Positions 1-9,488 of a stretch of DNA of 64,000 bases are shown here, piece after piece. Under the pieces are notes generated by a model. It searched no databases, was not told the DNA's origin, and worked only from the letters and a program-made list of their open reading frames with translations. Numbering within the stretch: position 1 is the first letter of the stretch; every line of letters starts with the position of its first letter. This DNA comes from Ligula intestinalis (lineage: Eukaryota > Platyhelminthes > Cestoda > Diphyllobothriidea > Diphyllobothriidae). The stretch covers positions 18,698,333 to 18,762,332 of the forward strand of contig JAYGXS010000004.1 in NCBI GenBank assembly GCA_036362985.1. Reading direction: 5' to 3'. The translations under genes were made by a program, and so were the position numbers.

Positions 1-440
1 AGCGAGAACGGTTAGATGTGGAGCTATGGGGTGGTAAAATTATCATGGAAGAGTTACGAGTGGCGTAAGGTCGGTCAACTGGAAGGAGAACGTTAATTTG
101 TGGGAGATTAGGACTATTTTTAACGCGAAACAGAAAGCATAGACCAGCTTCGAGTCTTCTTATCCAAAGAAATTTCATGTTTGCTAATTGACATCTATCT
201 GTATAACACATACCAGACCCAGAAACAGAAAATATTTTACGAGTGAAAACTCGCTGAACCTTTTCAATCTTACTACGGTCATGCTGGGTCATGAGGCCAA
301 AAAGCGGGCAGCAGTATTCTAGTATAGGAAGAACAAACATGCGGTATAGTTTTAACTTCATTTCTGGAAGGAAAAAGTTATGCGATATAAACCCACATAT
401 CTGTGCGGCCTTGGCAGAAATTCGATTTGTGCGGCCTTGG
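1..440 (-). mobile_element. non-LTR retrotransposon fragment (family 1, RT C-terminal part)
   Basis: Read on the minus strand, this stretch encodes the C-terminal part of a CR1/Jockey-type reverse transcriptase ORF (NRISAKAAQI near 440, LEYCCP-like thumb, and a region matching the copy at 10,600-11,010). It is colinear with the better preserved copies at 10,600-11,010 (plus) and 19,640-20,100 (minus), so it belongs to the same family. It is truncated at both ends: the window starts inside it, and homology stops near 440. A 26-bp tandem duplication (402-453) interrupts the conserved AKAAQI segment. Not functional. Confidence 0.75.
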
Positions 441-453
441 CAGAAATTCGATT
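402..453. repeat. 26-bp tandem duplication in retroelement relic
   Basis: Two adjacent copies of a 26-bp unit beginning TGTGCGGCCTTGGCAG. Other family-1 copies have the unit once, so this is a local duplication in the relic. Confidence 0.8.
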
Positions 454-1184
454 TGATGCCCCGGTCCAGCAGAATGTACGGCAAAGCGGCGAGCCTAGTA
501 GGAATTTTAGGAGATTCCGCATAAAATCTGCCTCTGATCGACCGTCTACCACGGCCATATGGTTGACTTGAAGATAATGAAATAAATATGCTCATATCGC
601 CTCGTCTGCTAACCCTTCCTCTTTGATTATTCGACAAACGAAATTGTCGTAGGCTTTCACGTGCATAATGGGAAGTTAACTTATGATGACTGGACATGAG
701 CAACGGCTTTATGCCTCTCCAATGTGCTAGCAATATTTGCCAATGTCGTCTGTACTTGTTGCAAAGTACCGTTGAACGCAACAACTTCCTTCAAAATCTA
801 TGCATCACTCTTTCTACAGGCTTTTTTGGAAGGTGATAAATGGACTTACTCGAACGATGAGGTTTGCCAGCAGTGTATCCTTTATGTCGCTTATGTCCTT
901 CGACATCTGCTAGCAACATGAGTTTTCTGCAGCTGACTTGCAGGCGGGCACCGGCATCTCCATAGACAGCCTTAAGTAATAAATAATCAAAGAAGGCTAC
1001 TGGATCGAGGTTGGTGGTGTTGGCTACTTTAGTCTTTGCGACGGGGACTTGAAAATGTGCGGCACATCGGCCTCTCGTCTAGGCCCATAACATAAAGTTG
1101 ATAATCAGGCTTACATTAGTATTTCGGGTGGTCTGAACGAATCGGGCAGCAGCGGCGAATACTCATCGTCTTCTTAGTCAGATG
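454..1184. other. no gene recognised
   Basis: Only short open frames on both strands; no domain, exon or tRNA recognised. It may include the body of whatever element owns the retroelement-type tail at 1,185-1,241. Confidence 0.5.
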
Positions 1185-1241
1185 TAATGACGAGGCCCTC
1201 CGGGCCTTAAATATAAAATTTATTTATTTATTTATTTATTA
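1185..1241 (+). repeat. 3' tail of a family-1 type non-LTR element, (TTTA)n
   Basis: The sequence TGACGAGGCCCTC..GGGCC followed by AAATATAAAATTTATTTATT is shared with the 3' end at 11,903-11,945 (plus) and, inverted, at 20,997-21,040. The shared palindromic GGCCCTC/GGGCC core followed by a TTTA microsatellite marks the 3' terminus of a family of non-LTR elements. Confidence 0.75.
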
Positions 1242-1974
1242 AGTATGCGTTTACGTCTGCAAAAGAAAATTAACTGCATATATTTCAAGGGATGCAAACC
1301 TGGTTCCCCTGCCCCTGCCCCTGGCGAACGAGGTGCATATAGTCGAGTGGAAATATGGCATTCATGTAAATGGGCAACTTTAGGAACGGAGACATGCCCT
1401 TGTGATGCTGTTGCTGCTCTTGTTATCAAAATGACCTGTCGTTTCGCAGACGCCTACTGTACAATGGAAATATCATGCGGTTTGCACGATGTTTGTTCTT
1501 ATGACAACACCTCAAGCAGAATTCCCGCGTCTCAACCAGGAAGTCCCTGCCTCCCACCGTCCCTACTGTTTGATCAGTTTCTGGGGGTTCTTGATCTTCT
1601 AGTAAAGAACAATCATAAAATTCATACTCATAGAAACTTCCGGGCTTAGTTTGGGCATTTCCAATTCTGGTGATTGATTAACCACCGACGACGTTGGGAG
1701 AACGAAAGCATTCCCCATCTCAGGATCATACGCCTTCCTCTGGCGTACAATCCATTGGTATAAAGTGCTGGGGTGAAAACCGTAATGCTAACGTGTAACC
1801 ATTGCTACCCACCAACAATAAAAAATGATACATGAACGATTTCTCTGTACTTTTAGGCAGTAGAAGGGATAATCTGTTAATATACCTGCTTATACCTAAA
1901 TAATCGCATAATAAATCAATAATGACATAACATAATTCATTGAGAAAGCACGCCGAACCACCGGATTTATCCTT
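1242..1974. other. no gene recognised
   Basis: Holds one 134-codon open frame (1,245-1,649, plus) that begins in the TTTA tail of a repeat and shows no recognisable domain. I do not call it a gene. Confidence 0.5.
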
Positions 1975-2975
1975 AGAAATTTTAAGACAATAAAGTTTAG
2001 AACTAGCCTTTATAATATGGACGTGAGACCGTGTCTTGAATACTGCTCGCCCCCTATTCAGTCTTCAGCGCACTAGTGAACGGAAGAAAATACAATCGGT
2101 ACAGCAATTCTTCACTAGAAGCTTTTCACTACAGAACATCGTAACTTAGCCTACCAATAAAGGTGCGAACTTATAAAGCTGGATCCCCTGTCGCTTCGTA
2201 GATTGCAGAAGGGTTTATTTTTACTGTTTAAACTTTTGAATGGTCAAACCTTTAATCCTCTCAGCACAATAAGGTAGCTTGAGCACTTTCGACGCGCCAG
2301 TCATCGAGACGTATTTTTATTTCTTCCTATGGCACGTACAGTTAAGTACCGGCAATTCTTTTCAGTAAACACCATATCAATCTGGAATAAGCTGCCCAAA
2401 AGTATTAAAACCCAGCAGAGCTACCCTATGTTTCAGAGAGCTATCACTATTTGTCTACATTCAGCACAACTTTCAGGAATGTTGGGTGCTGACTCGGTGG
2501 AATCTCTCTTTCACTCTGATGGCGTTCGTGGACTTTGAACCCCGCCAGGCTTCATGCTGAAGCTAATGCTGCTGAAGCAGCAGCCCTCATTCTTCTAACC
2601 CTTCAGCCGATAGCGCGCAACTTTCTGCCGACAACCATTGAAGGAAGACTGAGAACACTGTGTTCTTGTGCCAACCCTCTCCGTCTCGAACTAGTGTCCT
2701 AAAACGATCTGCAACATTTCTCCTGCTGATATGTCAACTCCGCTTACAACTGTACAAATAGTCCGTTTGTATTCTACCTTTAAAGTCAGGTTTTTTCACT
2801 TGAAAAATCCCTATCTCCCCCAGCATTTACAAAACACAAAACCTGAAACAAAACCAATACTGGCTGTAACAAAGGGAGTTTGTTTTTAGGTTTTTTCCGG
2901 TCTTCGAGGTGTTGGAAGGCGCCCAAGAGGTGCTTTACCAACTCTTTACAATTGCCTGTAAACTGGCATAATAAA
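1975..2975 (+). mobile_element. CR1-like non-LTR fragment (family 2), RT C-terminus and 3' UTR
   Basis: Broken plus-strand frames encode the end of a CR1-type RT ORF: an LEYCSP-like motif near 2,030-2,060, KIQSVQQFFTR near 2,080-2,120, then FFSVNTISIWNKLPKSI at 2,350-2,400, the usual WN-LP end of such proteins. The 3' UTR runs to an ATT/ATA-rich tail at about 2,975. A second copy of the same 3' part lies inverted at 27,395-28,148 inside the gypsy element. Several stops and frameshifts; inactive. Confidence 0.75.
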
Positions 2976-3682
2976 CAAATGATTATATTACTATAAGAAG
3001 ACAGCGACACTTACCACAAACCAAACACTAATGAGCCTTCTAAGTGGGCGACAGGACGCCATATTGTTTTGTGTTATTTGGCCTCAGTGAATATAGATCA
3101 CTCATTATGTCGAATCTATGAGATTTTCTAGGATTTATTAGAGTATTTGTTGTTTATTATGATAATGGGAGTACCTTTTTATCTATAAATGTTCATTTAA
3201 ACCATTAAGGAAATTTCCGAGTATTTCTGTGAAATAAACATGGCCATGGTCGCGTTTGCCCTAGTCTGGCCACAACAAGTGAACACGGCTATGTGTTGGC
3301 AGGGTCTACATTTGGAAGAAACTGTACCTAAGGTGATTACATCCATTTTTGACACATTTGGTGCAAGCTTAAATGTGATTTGAAAAAATTAGTTGATAAA
3401 AATTTTGTATTTGTACTTATTCTGCATTACCTTGCCAATTTTTTCCATTCCCATGCCTTAAACACACTTTTATTTCACATTCGACCAGTAAATTTTCATA
3501 TTGTCTTTACCTGACTTTGCAGATTTTTGTGAAAATTACATTTTTTATGTTAGTCAATCGTACTTTCTCAACCAAACGCTGACTTATTTTTACTTATAGT
3601 TCAAACCTTACTGCTATGATAGTTTGGGGGCACGCCGCGTAAGCCGACTTCCAGCAAAATGACTTTTATTACGTTTTTAAAC
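2976..3682. other. no gene recognised
   Basis: AT-rich sequence without recognisable coding content. It may include the 3' end of the hAT relic, whose C-terminal dimerisation domain was not found. Confidence 0.4.
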
Positions 3683-4700
3683 TTATTGCATCAGATTGTG
3701 CACCCACTGTAGGAGACTGGATGTGAAGCTAACCAACTGGTGGCGATCAAAGTTTTGAGTGGGCTCATCGTTATATTGTCTCAGTTTTTCAAAATGTAGT
3801 AAACGATCTGTTTCAGGATCAATGATAAAGAGCCCCAGCTTGTTTTCAACAGCAAACACGGATTGTTGAAGGGATAACACTGCATTTCCATTGCCTAGCA
3901 ATTTAACATTGAGTTGGTTCAGATGTTCGGTCATATCCACGAGAGAGTGAAACATGAGGAGCCACTCACGATTTTTTGACTCACGATGCTCAATGCTTTT
4001 CATTCCAAGGAAAATCTGGACGTGGTTCAGGCAAAACGTACTGTGCAAAAGCAGATCTTGATAGTTATTTCCAACTTCATCCAGCAGTGTTTTAAACTGT
4101 CGATCATTTGAGGCTAAGCCAACAATAAAGTTGATCACACAAATGAGCAGCTACATCACTCCGCCAAGCATCCCGTCGCATTTCTGAGCAAAAAGAGCCC
4201 CTGTTTACTGAAACGTAGGATGAGTCTTTTTTCATCTTCACAGAGAAGCGCCACAAATCCTTTGTCTTTCCCAACCATACACGGAGCACCATCAATAAAC
4301 ACTGAGTTAAGTTTATCCATAGGTGGTTTTTTTGAGTGAAGTCCATGAAAGACTTGAAAAGATCCTCACCTCTTGTGGACATTTTTATTGACAGAACCGC
4401 AAGACTTCTTTCGTACAGTGCATCACCAGTATCATATCTTGATATCGCACTAAACTGCGCCCAATGGCTTACATCTATTGGCTCATCCAAAGCCTGGGAA
4501 AAGAATGGCGCTGCATTAATGTCTTTCACTTGCGTTTCCTCCACGTGGATTGCTATCATGATGGTAAACTCATGAACAGCTTTTGCCGACAAAGGTATGT
4601 CTTGTTTCCGTTTGATTATCTTGTGTTTGTTCCGAAGATCATCAAAATGTTTATTGGCTACAGCAATTGGGAGTTCTGTACATACTAAGTCACTCTTGGT
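3683..4700 (-). pseudogene. hAT-superfamily transposase relic (ZBED / GTF2IRD2-like)
   Basis: Read from about 4,700 down, the minus strand gives a transposase related to the hAT proteins that include vertebrate ZBED/GTF2IRD2-like genes. It starts with AVANKHFDDLRNKHKI, then LSAKAVHEFTI, then the first catalytic-Asp region FFSQALDEPIDVSHWAQF (about 4,470-4,510). A frameshift near 4,320 leads to VFIDGAPCMVGKDKGF, where hAT proteins have a TDGAPSMVG motif. After another break near 4,140 it continues with DRQFKTLLDEVG and MTEHLNQLNVKLLGNGNAV to about 3,683. The C-terminal dimerisation domain and terminal inverted repeats were not found. At least two frame breaks and a stop make it a pseudogene. 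Confidence 0.75.
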
Positions 4701-5651
4701 GACTTCTGTCTTTGAACTTCCAACCTATGATTTGGCCTGATGATAGTAGTAATTAGATCCCTAAAGAATAACAAAAATAACTAAATCTGAAGTTTCTGAG
4801 AGAGTCATACGCAATCATTAACAGAGTGATATATGGCTCGCGAGCCAGAAGTTGCCGATGCCGGGTCTAGGTGCATGGTGCACAATGTTAAATGTGGTTG
4901 AACTTTGAGTAGTGTGTCAAACCGCGGCTGACAAAGAAGACGGCGAGCGCAATGGGCAACTTCCACAACTACTAACTTGATGGCAGGTGCCTGTAAAGCG
5001 AAACCGAACAAAAGGACCTGGGAATCACAATTGTCCCACTTCTGAACCTCTCTTCGCAATGTGCTAGGGCTGGCAAGAGGGCGATCTAAAAGCAAATTGT
5101 ACCCTACAAGATCACAGTCCATATTTCCCCTCGCTCCTCCTAGGACAATTCTACATCGATACCCCCCATCAATTACGATCTAGGATATTGTGGCTGCAAC
5201 CGTTCGTAAACAATTTTTTTCTGCACCGCTGGAATTATTTTTCTTGCGTGAACGATTTTGTTTTACAACCAATTCTACCGAGATGCAACCTCTTTAAACT
5301 GAATACAACCTCTTCAAACCAGCAAATTCGCGGCCTAGTAAAAGAAATCGTCAAGATCAGAATATTCTCGAGACCTTCAAAGGCTGAGTCGTTTCCCAAT
5401 ATTGAATACACTTTTGCAAATAAATTTAAAGTGCTTTTTCGAAATTAGCTACAGTATTTGTTAAGTTCGCTCTGATTATTTGTCGTAAGTCATAATCTGA
5501 AAATCATATCAACTGTTTTTTTTTCTGAACGTAATAACTAATACAGTTTGTTGAGCAATTTTAAGAGATTTTAACAACTAGCTGCGGTAAAATCATAAAG
5601 GCTGAATTTTTATAAATCATCTTACATTTAAAGCAGATTTGTATCAAAATT
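4701..5651. other. no gene recognised; possible 5' region of the next element
   Basis: Short open frames only (for example 4,805-5,122 minus, 5,188-5,448 plus), none with a recognisable domain. The 5' UTR of the non-LTR element that follows may begin here, but its 5' boundary is not visible. Confidence 0.4.
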
Positions 5652-5963
5652 ATGAGAACGAAAATTATAGCTCATCGTATGATATCTGCTCCCAGACCCA
5701 AGCGGTGCCTGACCACGCCTGCTAGTCAATGCCTTGATATCAACATGCAGCCCTTTGTCAAGGCTAAGCAAGTTGATTTATCTGCATTACAGAACTGTAA
5801 TGACTTCATGATGAAGTTTGGTTCTGTTTTGTCAATACTAGGCAATCTGTTTGATGGTAAGTTATCAGATGTGCCCTCACAAGATTGTAAAAAGTAAGAC
5901 TCCCTCGTCCATCTTATAACCGCGGAAGCTTTTGATAGACAAAAGCGAAGCTTTAACTTTATA
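5652..5963 (+). pseudogene. ORF1 5' part of family-1 non-LTR element
   Basis: An 81-codon frame (possible Met at 5,652 or 5,688) includes VDLSALQNCNDFMMKFGSV, likely a helical N-terminal region. After a TAA at 5,895 the same frame continues as DSLVHLITAEAFDRQKRSF up to the Tigger insertion site. DRQKRS-type motifs open the conserved RRM-like domain of ORF1 proteins of CR1/Jockey elements. The frame resumes beyond the transposon at 7,156. Confidence 0.6.
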
Positions 5964-6115
5964 CAGTGGAGTTTGGTTAATGTGGACATGGTTAATGTGG
6001 ACAACCGCTTAATGTGGACAGTTGGCCAGGAACGGAATTTCTCCATAGTAAAATCCTCCGGTTAATCTGGACAGCCACCGCTTAATGTGGACAGCACCAA
6101 GCTGTCAACCGGTCG
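5964..6115 (+). repeat. subterminal repeats of the Tigger element, left side
   Basis: Five copies of TTAATGTGGACA or close variants (about 5,978, 5,990, 6,007, 6,063 and 6,081) lie within the first 140 bp; two more lie direct at the right end near 7,082 and 7,100, besides the TIR. Arrays like this are the usual binding sites for the transposase DNA-binding domain, which this copy no longer encodes. Confidence 0.75.
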
Positions 6116-6130
6116 GTCGACCCACAGATT

Positions 6131-6985
6131 TTGTCAAAAATCCAGTCAAAATCGCCTGCGGCGGGGAAGTTCCGCGTCCTGTTCGCCACAGGGAAAAACG
6201 CATGGATGACGTCTGGGCTGTGGGAAAATTTCTTACGAGAACTTGAACTCGAAATGGGGTGCCAGAAGCGCAAGATTCTTCTCTTGGCAGATGACTGCAG
6301 TGCCCACACTCGAGTCAAAGGACTGAGGAACATCACACTTCGATTTTTGCCACCCAACACAACTTCAGTTCTGCAACCCTGTGATCAGGGCATCATTCGA
6401 TCTCTTGAAGCCTTCTTTCGGACCGCGATACAGCGAGAGATTTTGCAGATCATCCAAGACCTAGTGGAAAACGATGAGACTGGCATGCGTTTGGCTCACA
6501 ATGTTGTGAAGAAGATTGACGTTCTTCAGGCCATGGAGATGTTGAGCACTTCATGGAAAAAGGTGAAGTCGGAGACAATCGTAAATTGCTGGAGGAAAGG
6601 GGGCTTCGCCACCACTGAAGAGGAAGTTGCAGAGAATGAAGTCGCGATTCCGATCCCAGAAGACGTGACAGAGGACAGGATCGAGAGTTTTCTAGAGTGG
6701 GTTTCAATCGACGACGATGCCGAAGTCGCCGAGGAGGCAACACTGGAGGAGGTGATAAGCGAACTCGCCGAAGCAGTTGCAGATGCCAAGAAGGTACCAG
6801 ACGAGCAAGAAGAAGAGTCTGAAGAGGAAGACGAAGAAGTCGAGCCCCCAGTCTCATCAAAAGAAATGAGGGCGGCATTGGCCGTACTCGAAACGGGGCA
6901 TCGACAACAAGGTTTTGATGTGGAGAATTTTGACACTGTGATAAAGAACTTTAGTAGAGCTTTAAGAGAAAAGTTTCAACCATAG
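6131..6985 (+). CDS. Tigger/pogo DDE transposase, C-terminal half (truncated)
   Basis: An uninterrupted frame of 285 codons begins without a good ATG; the first in-frame ATG gives the Met of KNAWMTSGLWENFL (about 6,204). It carries the second catalytic Asp in ILLLADDCSAH (about 6,280-6,310) and the third in FLPPNTTSVLQPCDQGIIRS (about 6,340-6,400), both hallmarks of the DDE_1 family. The CENP-B/HTH DNA-binding N-terminus and the region of the first catalytic Asp are absent. The C-terminus is strongly acidic (EEESEEEDEEVE) and ends at 6,985; AATAAA follows at about 7,010. It could not catalyse transposition alone. The lack of stops is either youth of the copy or retained function. Confidence 0.85.
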   Translation: MSKIQSKSPAAGKFRVLFATGKNAWMTSGLWENFLRELELEMGCQKRKILLLADDCSAHTRVKGLRNITLRFLPPNTTSVLQPCDQGIIRSLEAFFRTAIQREILQIIQDLVENDETGMRLAHNVVKKIDVLQAMEMLSTSWKKVKSETIVNCWRKGGFATTEEEVAENEVAIPIPEDVTEDRIESFLEWVSIDDDAEVAEEATLEEVISELAEAVADAKKVPDEQEEESEEEDEEVEPPVSSKEMRAALAVLETGHRQQGFDVENFDTVIKNFSRALREKFQP

Positions 6986-7153
6986 CAATCAAAACTGAGC
7001 ATTTTCTTTCAATAAAACTTCATTCAGATGCAAAATGCTGTTTTTTTATACGTAGAAACGACTGGTTTGGGGTCAGTTCGCTTAATGTGGACAACCAGTT
7101 AATATGGACAGTTGGCCTGGAACAGAGGTGTCCACATTAACAGGACTCCACTG

Positions 7154-8172
7154 TACTAAACAATGCCTCCATATTAAGTCGCCCTTTGGATATTGCAAAA
7201 GATTTTCTATGTTCGGGTGGTTTAAACTACAAAATTGCAGAAGCCAAACGCCTCCAATCGCATATCAAAAACCCGCCCATCCTAGTTAAATTGTTTTCAC
7301 CGATCGAGGTGGACTCAATCTTTGCTCAACGAGGTCGCATTTTTCGATATTTAGAAATGACTAAAAGTTTCCTCTGTCGAGATCTTACACCAATGGAGCG
7401 AAGAAATACGGCTCTCCAGTCCAATAGACCAATGACTTCTCAGCCTACTATTCCTTAATCTGTTCGTAGTCACGATAGCGTAAATGCACTCGCTATTCCT
7501 CCTCCCCGCATACCTGGCCATACACCCACTAACGTCAGTGCACCCGTTATCCCTGCCTCCCAGAAGTCTATTCATAGTCCCATAACCGTCAGTACACCCG
7601 CTATCCCTACCTCCCGAATATCTAGTCATAGGCTCATAAACATCAGTGCACCAGTTAGCCCATCCTTCTTGATGTCGGGACCGTCAAGGCCCGCCGCTCC
7701 GTTATCTACTACGACAAATACTAGTCCAAATACATTCTCTGTCCAACGATCGATAAATTCCGCCGCCTCTAACTCGGCAAAAAGTTCATCAAGAATGTCG
7801 CCAACACCGTCGAAAGCGTTTAGGCAGAGCACATCACCACCACAACCTATCTCCTCTTTTGACCGTGGGTGTCATATTATTCCCCCGAATAATGCGTTAT
7901 TGAACACGCCGGGCCCGAACCAAGAAAAAATTAATTTGCACGGCAGTAACCCAAACTGGTATAGTTTTAAATCTAATCGGAGTTGCCGTACAGGACATTC
8001 ACTGATTAAGACCACTAGTCCTTACGCGAGCGGCCCCAACACTAATTTTATGTCACCGTTCCCCCCTAGCAGGTCCTTTACCCATCCTCTACCACCCAAA
8101 CCTGCAAACTTCTACATGTCTTCTCGCCTCCCCCCATTCCTCCCAAACGCCCCAGAAGCTTATTTTGGCTAA
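7154..8172 (+). pseudogene. ORF1 3' part of family-1 non-LTR element
   Basis: The frame reads AEAKRLQSHIKNPPILVKLF, then FRYLEMTKSFLCRDLTPMER (7,150-7,410), the C-terminal half of the RRM-like ORF1 domain with its RP/PP-LVKF and LTP-ER signatures. A TAA at 7,456 is followed in the same frame by a Pro/Ser/Thr-rich tail to 8,172 that contains an imperfect tandem repeat. The protein would bind the element RNA in an RNP. The frame is compatible with the part upstream of the Tigger insertion. Confidence 0.65.
7465..7660 (+). repeat. imperfect ~63-bp tandem repeat in ORF1 tail
   Basis: About three copies of a unit containing AACGTCAGTGCACCCG.TATCCCTGCCTCCC, each coding for a segment like NVSAPVIPAS. 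The units differ by scattered substitutions but keep length and frame, so the expansion happened while ORF1 was coding. Confidence 0.65.
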
Positions 8173-8379
8173 CCCTCTCCCCATTTTTCCCTGCCAGAAA
8201 ACGAGGCCCCTAGATATCTCAGACCCTAACAGCCATCCATTGTTGGCTACCCGTATGCTAACAGCTCCATACCCGTCCGTACTTATTCCACAAATAATAA
8301 TGGCCTACAGTTTGCCTACCCACCCTCAAATTCTTTTTTTATGATTAACGATAGCCATAGTCCTGTCACTTGAAACACA

Positions 8380-9479
8380 CTAGATTTCATAGTGCTTAAT
8401 GCCAGGTCCGTAATAAATCAAATGGCTCAACTTCGAGCTATCGCTTTCGAGATGATGCCCGATGTTATATGCATAACAGAATCTTGGACCCATCCAATCA
8501 TTTCTGACTCCCCCCTTATCATAGACGAGTATGATTTCTATCGTCACGATCGCATTAAAAGCGTGGTGGTGGTTGTCTTCTCTATATTAGAACGTCATTT
8601 AGGTACTTTCCGTTTTATCTAAATAGCACGTCCTTCTCTGGAAATTACTGTTTTGCTTCTATTATCCTGTCGCCCCGGCAAAAGGCGATTATCGGATGTG
8701 CATTTAATCCTCCTAACTCTTCATCTGAAGAAGATGCAAATTTGTGTGAAATATTCAAGTTTATTTCAGAATCCACTTTTGAAGTTAAAATTATTGCTGG
8801 ATATTTGAATTTTCCTGAAATCGACTGGCTTTCAAACTATTGTCCACCTAGATTTCAGCCTTTCCTAGATACCATTAATTTTTATAACTGGTCTCAACTG
8901 GTTAGTTCTCCAACAAGACAGAATCATATCTTAGATCTGATTTTCACAAATGGTATTGCCCCTTTCTTCGTTGGTTTTAAGCAGGACATCTTCCAAAGTG
9001 ATCACACATTAATTCACTGTTGCCTTTCGCTTCCTTCTATGGAAAAGGCTAGTGCTAGTCGTACCTATCATGCGTATGACCTCGCAGATATTAGCTCAAT
9101 CAACAATTTTCTTGACTCATTAGATTGGCAGAGCCTCTCTTCCATAAACGACGCTGCATATCTTTCTGAACTCATGTCGGTCATTTCTAATAAAATTCTG
9201 GAATTTGTGCCCACTAAAATTTCGAAACCCTACACACCAGAATTGACCATCCCTCCTTTTCTTTTGCCCAGACTAAAGAAATTGAGGAGGCAGCTGAAAG
9301 ATAGATCTACTAGTTCGTTGTCTGTGCATCAAAGAATCGCAGAGATCTTCGAAATAGCGTCAATGATTCGTCTTGCACGTGACCAGCACAGGGAATCTTG
9401 CGCCCTGAGCGAGTCAAACTCTGCAAAATCGGTTGCACAACTGTTTCGTCGTAGGTCCTCCGCAAAACGAGGAATTTAA
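8380..9479 (+). pseudogene. ORF2 APE-type endonuclease domain, family-1 element
   Basis: The domain starts with VLNARSVINQMAQLR and PDVICITESW (8,390-8,490), the first APE motif. After a frame change between 8,600 and 8,740 it continues with FPEIDW (8,815), RQNHILDLIFTNG (8,920-8,955) and the catalytic SDH (about 8,997). The motif expected as GDFN reads GYLN near 8,800, so a catalytic Asp is replaced by Tyr. The endonuclease would nick target DNA; this copy is dead. Confidence 0.75.
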
Positions 9480-9488
9480 ATACCGCCA

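Larger units (their letters stand above)
5964..7153 (+). mobile_element. Tigger/pogo-type DNA transposon with TIRs and TA target duplication
   Basis: The left end reads TA|CAGTGGAGTTTGGTTAATG and the right end, reverse-complemented, TA|CAGTGGAGTCCTGTTAATG. These are terminal inverted repeats of about 25 bp flanked by TA (5,962-5,963 and 7,154-7,155), as expected for the Tc1/mariner-pogo superfamily. Total length is 1,190 bp, shorter than an autonomous Tigger, because the 5' half of the transposase is missing. The motif TTAATGTGGACA is repeated several times in both subterminal regions. It sits inside ORF1 of the host non-LTR element, so it is younger than that insertion. Confidence 0.9.

Noticed and set aside
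1245..1649. 134-codon open frame
   Set aside because: Starts in the TTTA tail of a retroelement and shows no domain.
3166..3190. ATGGGAGTACC, which looks like the XRN start (MGVP)
   Set aside because: The next codons do not continue with KFYRW and a stop follows soon; the real XRN1 start is at 28,995.
6450..6936. Two minus-strand open frames rich in Ser/Leu
   Set aside because: Antisense to the acidic, GAA-rich tail of the Tigger transposase.
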